A stretch of DNA of 64,000 nt from NCBI GenBank assembly GCA_024036415.1, contig JAMWET010007196.1, forward strand, positions 62,001-126,000. Reading direction: 5' to 3'. The notes below the pieces were generated by a model. The model was not told the DNA's origin and made no database searches. It saw only the letters and a program-made list of their open reading frames with translations. A program made the position numbers and the translations under genes. Below are positions 1 to 33,186 of this stretch, piece by piece; positions within the stretch are counted from its first letter, which is position 1, and the number at the start of each line of letters is the position of its first letter. Origin of the DNA: Prochilodus magdalenae (taxonomy: Eukaryota > Chordata > Actinopteri > Characiformes > Prochilodontidae).

Positions 1-492
1 TGTGGGAGGTCTCATGGCTAAATTGGACCAGCCTGGTGGCCAATCTTCATTAATTGCACATTGCACCAGTAAGAGCAGAGTGTGAAGGTTCAGTTAGCAG
101 GTAAGAGCACAGTTCTGCTCAAAATACTGCAATGCACACAGCATTATGGGTGACATACCAGAGTTCAAAAGAGGACAGATTGTTGGTGCACGTCTTGCTG
201 GCGCATCTGTGACCAAGACAGCAAGTCTTTGTGATGTATCGAGAGCCACGGTATCCAGGGTAATGTCAGCATACCACCAAGAAGGACGAACCACATCCAA
301 CAGGACTAACTGTGGACGCAAGAGGAAGCTGTCTGAAAGGGATGTTCGGGTGCTAACCCGGATTGTATTCAAAAAACATAAAACCACGGCTGCCCAACTG
401 ACGCTGTATTAGCCGCAAAAGGAGGCCCTACACCATACTAATAAATGATTGTGGTCTAAAACCAGGTGTTTCAGTTTCATTGGCCACCCCTG
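1..492 (+). mobile_element. HTH-family Tc1-like deletion derivative, copy 1 (left end cut by window)
   Basis: It matches the copy at 19465-19996 from base 19505 on, so 40 bases including the left terminal repeat lie outside the window. The right end at 492 is a slightly mutated terminal repeat followed by TA. The inside keeps the transposase start with its helix-turn-helix, then jumps to the last codons of the gene. The jump falls at CAACTGACG, a string that plausibly occurs in both parts of the full gene. Confidence 0.82.
146..412 (+). pseudogene. transposase N-terminal fragment (HTH only)
   Basis: This open frame of 88 codons begins MGDIPEFKRGQIVGARLAGA and contains VTKTASLCDVSRATVSRVMSA, a paired-type helix-turn-helix of Tc1/mariner transposases, then a basic stretch (CGRKRKLSERD) and the start of a second DNA-binding helix (KTTAAQLT). 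It stops where the internal deletion joins to the 3' end. The catalytic DDE domain is absent. It could at most bind DNA; expression is unknown. Confidence 0.75.
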
Positions 493-1165
493 TACGTCTA
501 AACCGGAAGTCAGCTCCCTCGTTTGGAGCAGTGTTGGATGTCTGACTAAATGAAGAGCAGAAACCTGAAGAGCAGGTTTAATTTGTTCGGATTCTCTTCT
601 TCAAAAGCTCCTTCAGGCTTTCTCTGAGACATCGCTCCCCCCGTGTTTCTCAGCTTCACGGCTTCCTAAGCGGTGAACTGCCAGCGCACGGCGTCACGTG
701 TATTGTTAGCAAGAATACATCACAGCCCAGCTAGATATATTTATTATTCCCCTTTAATAATTATTAAAATGTCTTTTTACATTCCTTAAGTTCTTGTGCA
801 TTTTAGTAAGCCTTAGTCTGTTTTACAGGGGAAAAAAAGTCACTGTTGTCAGTCGACTTGAAGGGTCTCAGTCGACTTAAAGGGTCGCCAACTGACGAGA
901 GGGCAGCCCTAATAAACAGTGCATAAATGTTTTTGAAACAATAACATCAAATTCCATTCATAAAAAACATTCTCATATTTACAAAAACATTAAACTTCTC
1001 AATCTGCTTTATCCACAAAACCTTGTTTGGGCGATCTTATAATTCATATTGCACTGTTATAAATCCCAATAAGTGTCAACTGTCCATAAGCAACACCACA
1101 GTATGCAATGTAAGAAACACTCTGCATTCTGATCAGATTCTTAGAGGGTCTCTTCTCTTCCTCAG
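493..1165. other. 5' flank or 5' intron of wscd1, no gene seen
   Basis: Mixed-complexity sequence between the transposon copy and the first coding exon. I see no coding frame. A short tandem (TCAGTCGACTTGAAGGGTC, two and a half times) is at 849-887. It probably belongs to an intron after a non-coding exon, since 1160-1165 looks like an acceptor. Confidence 0.4.
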
Positions 1166-1361
1166 GCTCTCTGGATATCATTTGGGAGACCACTGTGGGT
1201 GTTCTGGGACCCAACCCCTTCAACCCTTTCATCTGGCAGAGGACCTGGACTAGAGACCATGAGGACGGAAACATCCTGTAATCTCCAGCTTTGGATCTAC
1301 TGACCCAGCAAGGTGGAAAAGGAGTCTTTGAGTTCCTGTGGACAGCGAGTGGAGGCTAAGG

Positions 1362-23524
<22,163 letters not shown>

Positions 23525-25386
23525 TGAGGGGAGAGAGGACGGAAGAATACAAAAAGGAAAGGAAAAGAAAAGTGCCTGTAATCCCAAGCTTGAATGACAG
23601 CTCTACTTGTGGCCTTCAGGAGTTTTATTTATTTGGCAGTTCATTATCTGACTGGCATCGTTTTTTTCGCTTCTCCTTCTGTTCGTTTCCTCAGAGATCC
23701 GCCTGTCAGCCCGAACAAAAGGCGACTCGACTTGTGGTTTGTACACATTAAAAATCCCGCTGCCAAACCGCCTGCCTGTGATAACTTGGAGTTTTAAGAT
23801 TGATGGTAATTTGGCTTTAAAATAGGCCGAGGCTCACTCATACACCCGGCAACCCTCTCGCATCAACATGTCAGGAGTTTTTCTGAAGCGTCCTCATGCA
23901 TATTCTAATTGCACTTGAAACCTCAGGGTCAAAGCCCTCCTGTAGATACGAGTCAGCAGCACACGTGAACGGGCATGCCATAATTACAATGTAAAGACCC
24001 CTAATGCTCACGTGCAGCCCAACACAAGAGCCCAATTTAGCTTGTTACCAGTCAAAATCAAAAGAAGCCTTTACAGTTTTACGGTTAAAACGACTCTAAT
24101 GAATCTCATGCATAACGAGCAGGAGCCTTCACACGAGCCGTTCCCCTGGTGGATTACTGTATGAGGTGCAAATTGCCCTTGGGCTCCATTTCAACTGGTT
24201 AAAAGGGAGGCCTTTAATGAAAGGCAGGTGCTCAGTTTCAGAGATATTCAACTATGAATTGTCGTTTGATATCGCCTGCCCGAGTCCAGCAAGCCCATAC
24301 CATGGTGGACAACAAAGGGAATGAACAGGGACCAAAACTAAGTGTCCCATCCAGGCATCTGTTTAGGCAGATACATAATATTCAGAAACAGGATTTGGAG
24401 AAATGTGAAGGGATAATTAGAAACACAAAAGAGCCTATCAAAAATGCGCTGTTCAGTATCCGGCCATAAGAAGAAAAAAATGATAGGATGTTTTTGGTGT
24501 TCCCAAAGCATTTGAAAAGCTCCCATTTGTCAGGTTATTCTGAAAGGGATTTTGGGATGCAATCATTAGATGAAATGAAAAAATAAAAAATAAAAAGGTG
24601 ATTGGTAGGATTACATTATGACTGTAATTAGTCATGCTCTTAAGTGTGTCTATTGAAAACAGCATTTAATATTAAGGTACCATCGAAAACACCCGCACAT
24701 GCACACATACAGGGAGAATGGGGTGCAATCTAACATGGATACTCCAATGTAACATGAGGCTCCTGTTGAAAGTACTTTTGATTATGCTTGTGTACTCCCA
24801 ACAAAGGCATCTACCAATATTGACAGCAGCCCAAATAATAATTCTCTATTTCTACCATGTCTTTCCATCATAAATGTAGCTCTTCTGAGTTTAAAACACA
24901 GCTACAGTAGCAGTCAAAAGTTCAGACACATTCACTAAATGGATGGAGTTGGTGATCTTAAAGACTCTACAGGCTTACACTGAACAGTTCCAACTGATGA
25001 GAGTCTGAAACAATAAACTGATATACCACATCTACTCCTGATGTACACAGCATGATACTCCTCCATATCTCCACCTCTAATATATATTCAGGTGTAGTAA
25101 TAAAAACTTTGATCTCTTTTTCTGCACAGTGTAAAAGCTCTAGTTCTCCTTTCAGGTTAGTGAATATTCATGATGGGCCGACCAATAGAATCGCTCCAAA
25201 CCTGCTTAGTAATAAACCTTGTTCTATCAGCTCCACTGCAGGTTCAGAGAGCTGGTTCCTCCTCCTGTATAGGTCTATTTTTTAAGGTGGATTGCTTAAA
25301 GGTGGAATTCCATGAGTGCTATTCTATAGTTTGATGTCTTCACTTTTACTCTAAAGTAAAGTAGTAAGATAAACATAAGGGGAACC
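23525..25386. other. wscd1 3' UTR and downstream flank
   Basis: The 3' UTR probably ends in the first few hundred bases (ATTAAA at 23747-23752). Bases 23800-24260 are unique, balanced in composition and rich in homeodomain- and octamer-like words (CATGCATATTCTAATTGC, ATAATTAC), so they could be conserved non-coding DNA. Around 24905, CAGTAGCAGTCAAAAGTTCA resembles the end of a Tc1-like element. No gene is seen. Confidence 0.45.
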
Positions 25387-28300
25387 TGAGTAACATAGAA
25401 GAACACTAACACAAGAGTAACATAGAAGAACACTAACACAAGAGTAACACAGAAGAACACTAACACAAGAGTAACATAGAAGAACACTAACACAAGAGAA
25501 CACTAACACAAGAGTAACATAGAAGAACACTAACACAAGAGTAACACAGAAGAACACTAACACAAGAGTAACATAGAAGAACACTAACACAAGGGTAACA
25601 AAGAAGAACACTAACACAAGAGTAACAGAAGAACACTAACACAAGAATAACAGAAGAACACTAACACAAGAATAACATAGAAGAACACTAACACAAGAGT
25701 AACATAGAAGAACACTAACACAAGAGTAACACAGAAGAACACTAACACAAGAGTAACAGAAGAACACTAACACAAGAGTAACATAGAAGAGCACTAACAC
25801 AAGAGTAACAGAAGAACACTAACACAAGAGTAACAGAAGAACACTAACACAAGAGTAACAAAGAACAACAAGAGTAACATAGAAAGAGCACTAACATAGA
25901 AGATCACTAACACAAGAGTAACAGAAGAACACTAAGAGTAACACAGAAGAACTAACACAAGAGTAACAGAAAGAGCACTAACACATTAGTAACACAGAAA
26001 CTAACACATGAGTAAACATAGAAGAACACTACACAAGAGTAACACAGAAGAACACTAACACAAAGACAGAAGAACACTAAACACAAGAGTAACACAGAAG
26101 AACACTAACACAAGAGTAACACAGAATAACACAGAGTAACAGAAGAATAACACTAACACAAGAGTAACACAGAAGAACACTAACACAAGCGTAGTAACAC
26201 AGAATAACACACACAAGAGTAACAGAAGAACACTAACACAAGAGTAACATAGAAGAGCACTAACACAAGAGTAACACAGAAGAACACTAACACAAGATTA
26301 ACATAGAAGAGCACTTTTTTAAGAGTGACATAACTTAACACAAGGGAATTAACACAGAAGCTAACACTAAGTAACAAGAGTCACTTTTACTCTAACACAG
26401 AAGAACACTAAACAGAAGAACACTAACACAAGAATAACATAGAAGAACACTAACACAAGAGTAACATAGAAGAACACTAACACAAGAGTAACACAGAAGA
26501 ACACTAACACAAGAGTAACATAGAAGAACACTAACACAAGGGTAACAAAGAAGAACACTAACACAAGAGTAACACAGAAGAACACTAACACAAGAGTAAC
26601 ATAGAAGAACACTAACACAAGAGTAACACAGAAGAACACTAACACAAGAGTAACATAGAAGAACACTAACACAAGAGTAACATAGAAGAACACTAACACA
26701 AGAGTAACACAGAAGAACACTAACACATGAGTAACACAGAAGAACACTAACACAAGAGTAACAGAAGAGCACTAACACATTAGTAACACAGAAGAACACT
26801 AACACATGAGTAACATAGAAGAACACTAACACAAGAGTAACACAGAAGAACACTAACACAAGAGTAACACAGAAGAACACTAACACAAGAGTAACATAGA
26901 AGAACACTAACACAAGAGTAACACAGAAGAACACTAACACAAGAGTAACACAGAAGAACACTAACACAAGAGTAACACAGAAGAACACTAACACAAGAGT
27001 AACAGAAGAACACTAACACAAGAGTAACATAGAAGAACACTAACACAAGAGTAACACAGAAGAACACTAACACATGAGTAACACAGAAGAACACTAACAC
27101 AGGGGTAACATAGAAGAACACTAACACAAGGGTAACACAGAAGAACACTAACACAAGAGTAACACAGAAGAACACTAACACAAGAGTAACATAGAAGAAC
27201 ACTAACACAAGAGTAACACAGAAGAACACTAACACAAGAGTAACACAGAAGAACACTAACACAAGAGTAACACAGAAGAACACTAACACAAGAGTAACAC
27301 AGAAGAACACTAACACAAGAGTAACAGAACACTAACACAAGAGTAACACAGAAGAACACTAACACAAGAGTAACAGAACACTAACACAAGAGTAACACAG
27401 AAGAACACTAACACAAGAGTAACAGAAGAACACTAACACAAGAGTAACACAGAAGAACACTAACACAAGAGTAACAGAACACTAACACAAGAGTAACACA
27501 GAAGAACACTAACACAAGAGTAACAGAAGAACACTAACACAAGAGTAACACAGAAGAACACTAACACAAGAGTAACACAGAAGAACACTAACACAAGAGT
27601 AACACAGAAGAACACTAACACAAGAGTAACACAGAAGAACACTAACACAAGAGTAACATAGAAGAACACTAACACAAGAGTAACATAGAAGAACACTAAC
27701 ACAAGAGTAACAGAAGAACACTAACACAAGAGTAACACAGAAGAACACTAACACAAGAGTAACAGAAGAACACTAACACAAGAGTAACACAGAAGAACAC
27801 TAACACAAGAGTAACATAGAAGAACACTAACACAAGAGTAACACAGAAGAACACTAACACAAGAGTAACAGAAGAACACTAACACAAGAGTAACACAGAA
27901 GAACACTAACACAAGAGTAACATAGAACACAAACAAAACACAACAGAAAAACACAAGTAAAAAAACACAACACAAACACAGAAGAACACTAACACATGAG
28001 TAACACAGAAGAACACTAACGCAAGAGTCACACAGCAGAACACTAACACAGAAGAACACTAACACAAGAGTAACACAGAAGAACACTAACACAAGAGTAA
28101 CATAGAAGAACACTAACACAAGAGTAACATAGAAGAACACTAACACAAGAGTAACACAGAAGAACACTAACACAAGAGTAACACAGAAGAACACTAACAC
28201 AAGAGTAACATAGAAGAACACTAACACAAGAGTAACACAGAAGAACACTAACACAAGAGTAACAGAACACTAACACAAGAGTAACACAGAAGAACACTAA

Positions 28301-29449
28301 CACAAGAGTAACAGAAGAACACTAACACAAGAGTAACACAGAAGAACACTAACACAAGAGTAACACAGAAGAACACTAACACAAGAGTAACATAGAAGTA
28401 ACATAAGAGTAACACAGAAGAACACTAACACAAGAGTAACAGAACACTAACACAAGAGTAACACAGAAGAACACTAACACAAGAGTAACAGAAGAAAACT
28501 AACACAAGAGTAACATAGAAGAGCACTAACACAAGAGTAACACAGAAGAACACTAACACAAGAGTAACATAGAAGAACACTAACACAAGAGTAACACAGA
28601 AGAACACTAACACAAGAGTAACATAGAAGAGCACTAACACAAGAGTAACATAGAAGAACACTAACACAAGAGTAACATAGAAGAACACTAACACAAAATT
28701 AACATAGAAGAACACTAACACAAGAGTAACACAGAAGAACACTAACACAAGAGTAACACAGAAGAACACTAACACAAGAGTAACACAGAAGAACACTAAC
28801 ACAAGAGTAACACAGAAGAACACTAACACAAGAGTAACACAGAAGAACACTAACACAAGAGTAACACAGAAGAACACTAACACAAGGGTAACACAGAAGA
28901 ACACTAACACAAGAGTAACACAGAAGAACACTAACACAAGAGTAACATAGAAGAACGCTAACACAAGAGTAACACAGAAGAACACTAACACAAGAGTAAC
29001 ACAGAAGAACACTAACACAAGAGTAACACAGAAGAACACTAACACAAGAGTAACACAGAAGAACACTAACACAAGAGTAACACAGAAGAACACTAACACA
29101 AGAGTAACATAGAAGAACACTAACACAAGAGACCACTAACACAGAAGAACACTAACACAAGAGTAACACAGAAGAACACTAACACATGAGTAACACAGAA
29201 GAACACTAACACAAGAGTAACATAGAAGAACACTAACACAAGAGTAACATAGAAGAACACTAACACAAGAGTAACACAGAAGAACACTAACACAAGAGTA
29301 ACATAGAAGAACACTAACACAAGAGTAACAGAAGAACACTAACACAAGAGTAACACAGAAGAACACTAACACAAGAGTAACAGAAGAACACTAACACAAG
29401 AGTAACATAGAAGAACACTAACACAAGAGTAACACAGAAGAACACTAAG
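25387..29449 (+). repeat. 27-bp minisatellite array, about 4.1 kb
   Basis: The unit is AACACTAACACAAGAGTAAC plus ACAGAAG, repeated roughly 150 times. The frequent change is AC/AT after GTAAC. Shorter units of 25 bases (AC lost) and 22 bases (a further GAA lost) recur. The plus strand is A-rich (15 of 27). Degenerate stretches lie at 25860-26400 and 27925-28045. Confidence 0.98.
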
Positions 29450-29499
29450 GAATACTGAGACTACATTTTCCTGGAACTAATAAGTAGCATACACCGCTG

Positions 29500-29812
29500 A
29501 GTCACATTATTATGACCACTTCCTACTTTGGCTGCGGCAGCAAGTAGCTCATGAAGGAAGTCTGTCTGGAAGGAGGTTTTCACGGCGTTCTCTCATCCCC
29601 TGTGGAAGGCACTCTCAAACGATTTGGGTATAATTCCATCCTTGTAGATCATGTACACCCATACATACTGATGATCGTCCCTGGGTGGATGGAGTCTTCC
29701 AACAAGACGGCTAGAAATGTGTGACATTAATTAGAAGATAATGACCAAGACTTGCGAGTCCTACACTGGCCACCTAATTCCCCAGACTCGAACCCAACTC
29801 AGTTCAAGACAA
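29500..29812 (+). mobile_element. fragment of a Tc1-like transposon
   Basis: It starts CACATTATTATGACCACTT, an end-like motif. Further on the plus strand reads a broken FQQDG-type Asp motif (29696-29712) and VLHWPPNSPDSNP (29758-29796), the region of the second Asp and the Glu of Tc1-like transposases. It contains stops. Confidence 0.68.
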
Positions 29813-29952
29813 CACACACACGCACACACGCACACACACAGACACACACACATATACATACACATACAGACACACACACACACACACACACAGACACACA
29901 CACACACACAGACACACACACAGACACACACACAGACACACAAACACACACA

Positions 29953-29991
<39 letters not shown>

Positions 29992-30047
29992 ACACAAACA
30001 CACACCCACACCCACACACACACAGACACACACCCACACACACAAAC

Positions 30048-30082
<35 letters not shown>

Positions 30083-30086
30083 CACA
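29813..30086 (+). repeat. (CA)n microsatellite with AGACAC, ATAC and CCAC variants
   Basis: About 270 bases of CA repeat with regular GACACACA interruptions. All six-frame open frames here are repeat products. Confidence 0.98.
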
Positions 30087-30405
30087 GCTAAATGAATCCT
30101 CTAACTAGAAACAGGTTGTTTGGAAAGTGCTGCCATCTGTTCTTCAGGTCCAGATTAGAGGCTGACTGGTTTGCCTAAAAACACGCATGAGGTCAAACTG
30201 CCGTCGTTTATTCTGCTTCATGTTTAAAGCCCCGGTTTACTGCAGCAGGAACAACACAGAGAATCATTGTTGACTGAATTATATGACCTATATGCACTTT
30301 ACTGATCTTCCACCTCATTTATCCTTTAAATCACCCTAATGTGTTGTTTCATGACAGGGCTCTGAAATCAGTCCTCACTTTAAACAAACCACAAATACAC
30401 ACAAT
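30087..30405. other. unassigned segment between arrays
   Basis: No gene or named element is seen. Confidence 0.4.
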
Positions 30406-30439
30406 AAAGATGGCCACTTTATCAGAAACCCCTACCTTG

Positions 30440-30489
30440 TAGGTTCAGTTAGAGACAGTAACTCATGTTACTGTCTCCAACTGAACCTA
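30440..30489. repeat. 23-bp hairpin-forming inverted repeat
   Basis: Arms 30440-30462 and 30467-30489 (TAGGTTCAGTTAGAGACAGT and onward) pair with one mismatch around the 4-base loop TCAT. It lies in a stretch similar to the interspersed repeat at 10336. Confidence 0.92.
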
Positions 30490-30529
30490 CTAGCCATCCT
30501 CTAGTCTTTCACCAGTAGTCACACTGCAA

Positions 30530-31509
30530 AAGTAGAAGGTTAATAAAGTGGCCAGTGAGGGTGAGTGGAAGGTTGGTATTTCTAACAAAGTGGCCAGTGA
30601 GGGTTAGTAGAAGGTTGGTGTTTCTAACTAAGTGGACAGCCAGTAAAGGTGAAAGTTGGGGTTTCTAACAAAGTGGCCAGTGAGGGTGAGTAGAAGGTTG
30701 GGGTTTCTAACAAAGTGGCCAGTGAGGGTGAGTAGAAGGTTGGGGTTTCTAACAAAGTGGCCAGTGAGGGTGAGTAGAAGGTTGGGGTTTCTAACAAAGT
30801 GGCCAGTGAGGGTGAGTAGAAGGTTGGGGTTTCTAACAAAGTGGCCAGTGAGGGTGAGTAGAAGGTTGGTGTTTCTAACGAAGTGGCCAGTGAGAGTGAA
30901 TAGAAGGTTGGGGTTTCTAACAAAGTGGCCAGTGAGGGTGAATAGAAGGTTGGTGTTTCTAACGAAGTGGCCAGTGAGGGTGAGTAGAAGGTCGGGGTTT
31001 CTAAAGAAGTGGCCAGTGAGGGTGAGTGGAAGGTTGGTGTTTCTAACTAAGTGTACAGCGAGGTTGAGTAGAAGGTTGGGGTTTCTAACGAAGTGGCCAG
31101 CGAGGGTGAGTAGAAGGTCGGGGTTTCTAACAAAGTGGCCAGTGAGGGTGAGTAGAAGGTTGGGGTTTCTAACGAAGTGGCCAGTGAGGGTGAGTAGAAG
31201 GTTGGGGTTTCTAACAAAGTGGCCAGTGAGGGTGAGTAGAAGGTTGGGGTTTCTAACGAAGTGGCCAGTGAGGGTGAGTAGAAGGTTGGGGTTTCTAACG
31301 AAGTGGCCAGCGAGGGTGAGTAGAAGGTCGGGGTTTCTAAAGAAGTGGCCAGCGAGGGTGAGTAGAAGGTCGGGGTTTCTAAAGAAGTGGCCAGCGAGGG
31401 TGAGTAGAAGGTCGGGGTTTCTAACTAAGTGGACAGTAAGGGTGAGTGGAAGGTTGGTGTTTCTAACGAAGTGGCCAGTGAGGGTAAGTAGAAGGTTGGG
31501 GTTTCTAAG
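30530..31509 (+). repeat. 42-bp minisatellite array, about 23 units
   Basis: The unit holds GTGGCCAGTGAGGGTGAGTA and GAAGGTTGGGGTTTCTAACA. Its 14-codon length leaves an open frame of about 300 codons on the plus strand (GFLTKWPVRVSRRL repeated). Unit variants are mainly single-base (AACAAAG, AACGAAG, AAAGAAG). Confidence 0.97.
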
Positions 31510-32214
31510 AACTCAATGTAAGTTCCCCCTGGCTATGAGCTACTACATTTTCAATGTGTCAAAAGCTGACACGGCACAATAACACCTCTATCTCGGCATA
31601 TGGCTTTCTCAGCTCATTATGGCTCAGTGTCTGAAATGAGGGCTTTAATAGCAGTGGCATATGCCTTCACCGCCTGAGCTCTGCCAAACAAGTCTATCCC
31701 ACTGTCACAGCACTCTCGACACGCCGAGCCGGCCGTCCATCTGCTAAATCAAGCGTCACACAGTCAAACCTCCCGGAACAGTCAATCACGATGTGACACA
31801 ACGCGATGACTTCATAACAGCCGGCTATAATTTCTCCCCCACCAGCCTGCCACTGGCTTTCTGTACACAGAGGAAGCTGCTGGGATGATAATGAGACGTG
31901 GCCTTGATCACAAAATGACAGTAGGAGGAAGCATGTGATCACGGGCACAATGAAGACTGACAGTTTATGAATGAGTGGTCAGCACCATGCTTCTTCTAAA
32001 TTTCCAGATTCAGCCAAATCAGCAAGGGAATTGCTGCAAGCCACCATGTGAAAAAGTAACGGGCCCCTTATCTGAATATCTGGTTGTAGCATCTTTCCTA
32101 GCAGCCAAACGTTTCCTGTAACTAGAAATCCGCCATTCACTCTGCTGTGAAGAAAGAAAGTCTGGCCCACTTATCTTTGCAGAACTGCTTTAACTCATCC
32201 ACATTTAGTCCTGT
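31510..32214. other. unique segment
   Basis: Non-repetitive sequence of balanced composition. No gene is recognised. Confidence 0.4.
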
Positions 32215-32880
32215 CAGATTATGGAGTGATTTGAGCAGTTGGAGGAGTTTGAGAGAGGTCACATTGTACGTCTTATCAATGTATTAGCCGCCATACTACT
32301 ATAGCACACTGCTAATGGCAGTGGACAGAAAAAGGTACACACCAGCAACATGACAGATCTGGTAAACCTACAAAAGCCATGGAGAGGGAGAACTGATGGA
32401 TTGTCAGACATGCGCCGAGTAACCCAACAGCCACGATTGCGGACAGTCGGTGAGCAGTGATGCCTCCATGAGTCATCCTGTTAGTGCCAGCACCATTGGC
32501 AGATGATTATACCCAGACTATTATGACCACTGCCCCTAATAGCAGTGGTCATAATGGTCAAAATATTCGTACGTGGAGGCACCGTGGTCAGCGCCAAGAT
32601 GAACAGCTTGTTGTCATATGTCCAGAAAGCCACCACCCCTACCACAAAATCTGTAGGAACTGTGTGAGAAGGTTGAAGCTGCATAGAATGGATTATCACA
32701 GGACACCATTAGGAACCTACAACTCCATCCCATGCCGAGACGTCTGACGGCCTGACGCCATACTGAGAGACACTACTTCTGTATGTGTAGCTCAATAAAC
32801 ATTCCCCATATCAGGCTAAATTCATCATCATCATTTTATGTTCCTGATAACCTTCATCATCTTTTCAAACAGGCTTGCAA
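32215..32880 (+). mobile_element. Tc1-like family 2, copy d (deleted)
   Basis: Plus-strand remnant with GTGCCAGCACCATTGGCAGA, CACCGTGGTCAGCGCCAAGA and GTAGCTCAATAAACATT, all matching other family copies. The left family end is not found; the first 60 bases may be another sequence. A 14-bp palindrome at 32520-32555 sits at the place of an internal loss. Confidence 0.75.
32520..32555. repeat. perfect 14-bp palindrome inside family 2 copy d
   Basis: ATTATGACCACTGC at 32520-32533 and its exact reverse complement at 32542-32555 flank an 8-base loop. It interrupts the transposase sequence just after CATTGGCAGATG. Confidence 0.93.
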
Positions 32881-32889
32881 TCCAACACT

Positions 32890-33186
32890 TAGTTTTGGGC
32901 TGATGTGGTGTTAAGGGCAGTCGTTGTAACCTTCCGTGTGCATTTAGTCCTGAATCGTGCAGCTGTTTGCCAATGGTGCGGTCCAGATGAGTTACGAATG
33001 TCTGCAATCGTGGCCGTTGGGTCAGTCAAGTACAGTGTTAAGGTCCATTCTTGCTTATGTCACATAGGCGGCTGAGTGTGAATTTAGAAACGTATGCATG
33101 TCTCATGATGTCAAACCTACCCACCAATTTTCATTCCTGTCTGTTGATTCCAGTTATTTGTGCCACTATTCTTTTGACGATGAGTG
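32890..33186 (-). mobile_element. Tc1-like family 2, inverted fragment next to copy d
   Basis: Minus-strand 5' part of the family: GTGGTGTTAAGGGCAGTCGT, GGCCGTTGGGTCAGTCAAG and the terminal end CTTTTGACGATGAGTG before TA at 33187. It lies tail-to-head against copy d, so the two make an imperfect inverted pair. Confidence 0.75.

Noticed and set aside
28425..29126. Hydrophobic 233-codon frame on the minus strand
   Set aside because: Product of the 27-bp array; 2-base unit variants shift the frame repeatedly along the array.
25387..29449. CRISPR-like array
   Set aside because: The units adjoin one another with no unique spacers, and the setting is a vertebrate genome.
30656..31582. 308-codon open frame on the plus strand
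   Set aside because: It is the 42-bp minisatellite read in frame; no start context, no domain, and variation is not codon-like.
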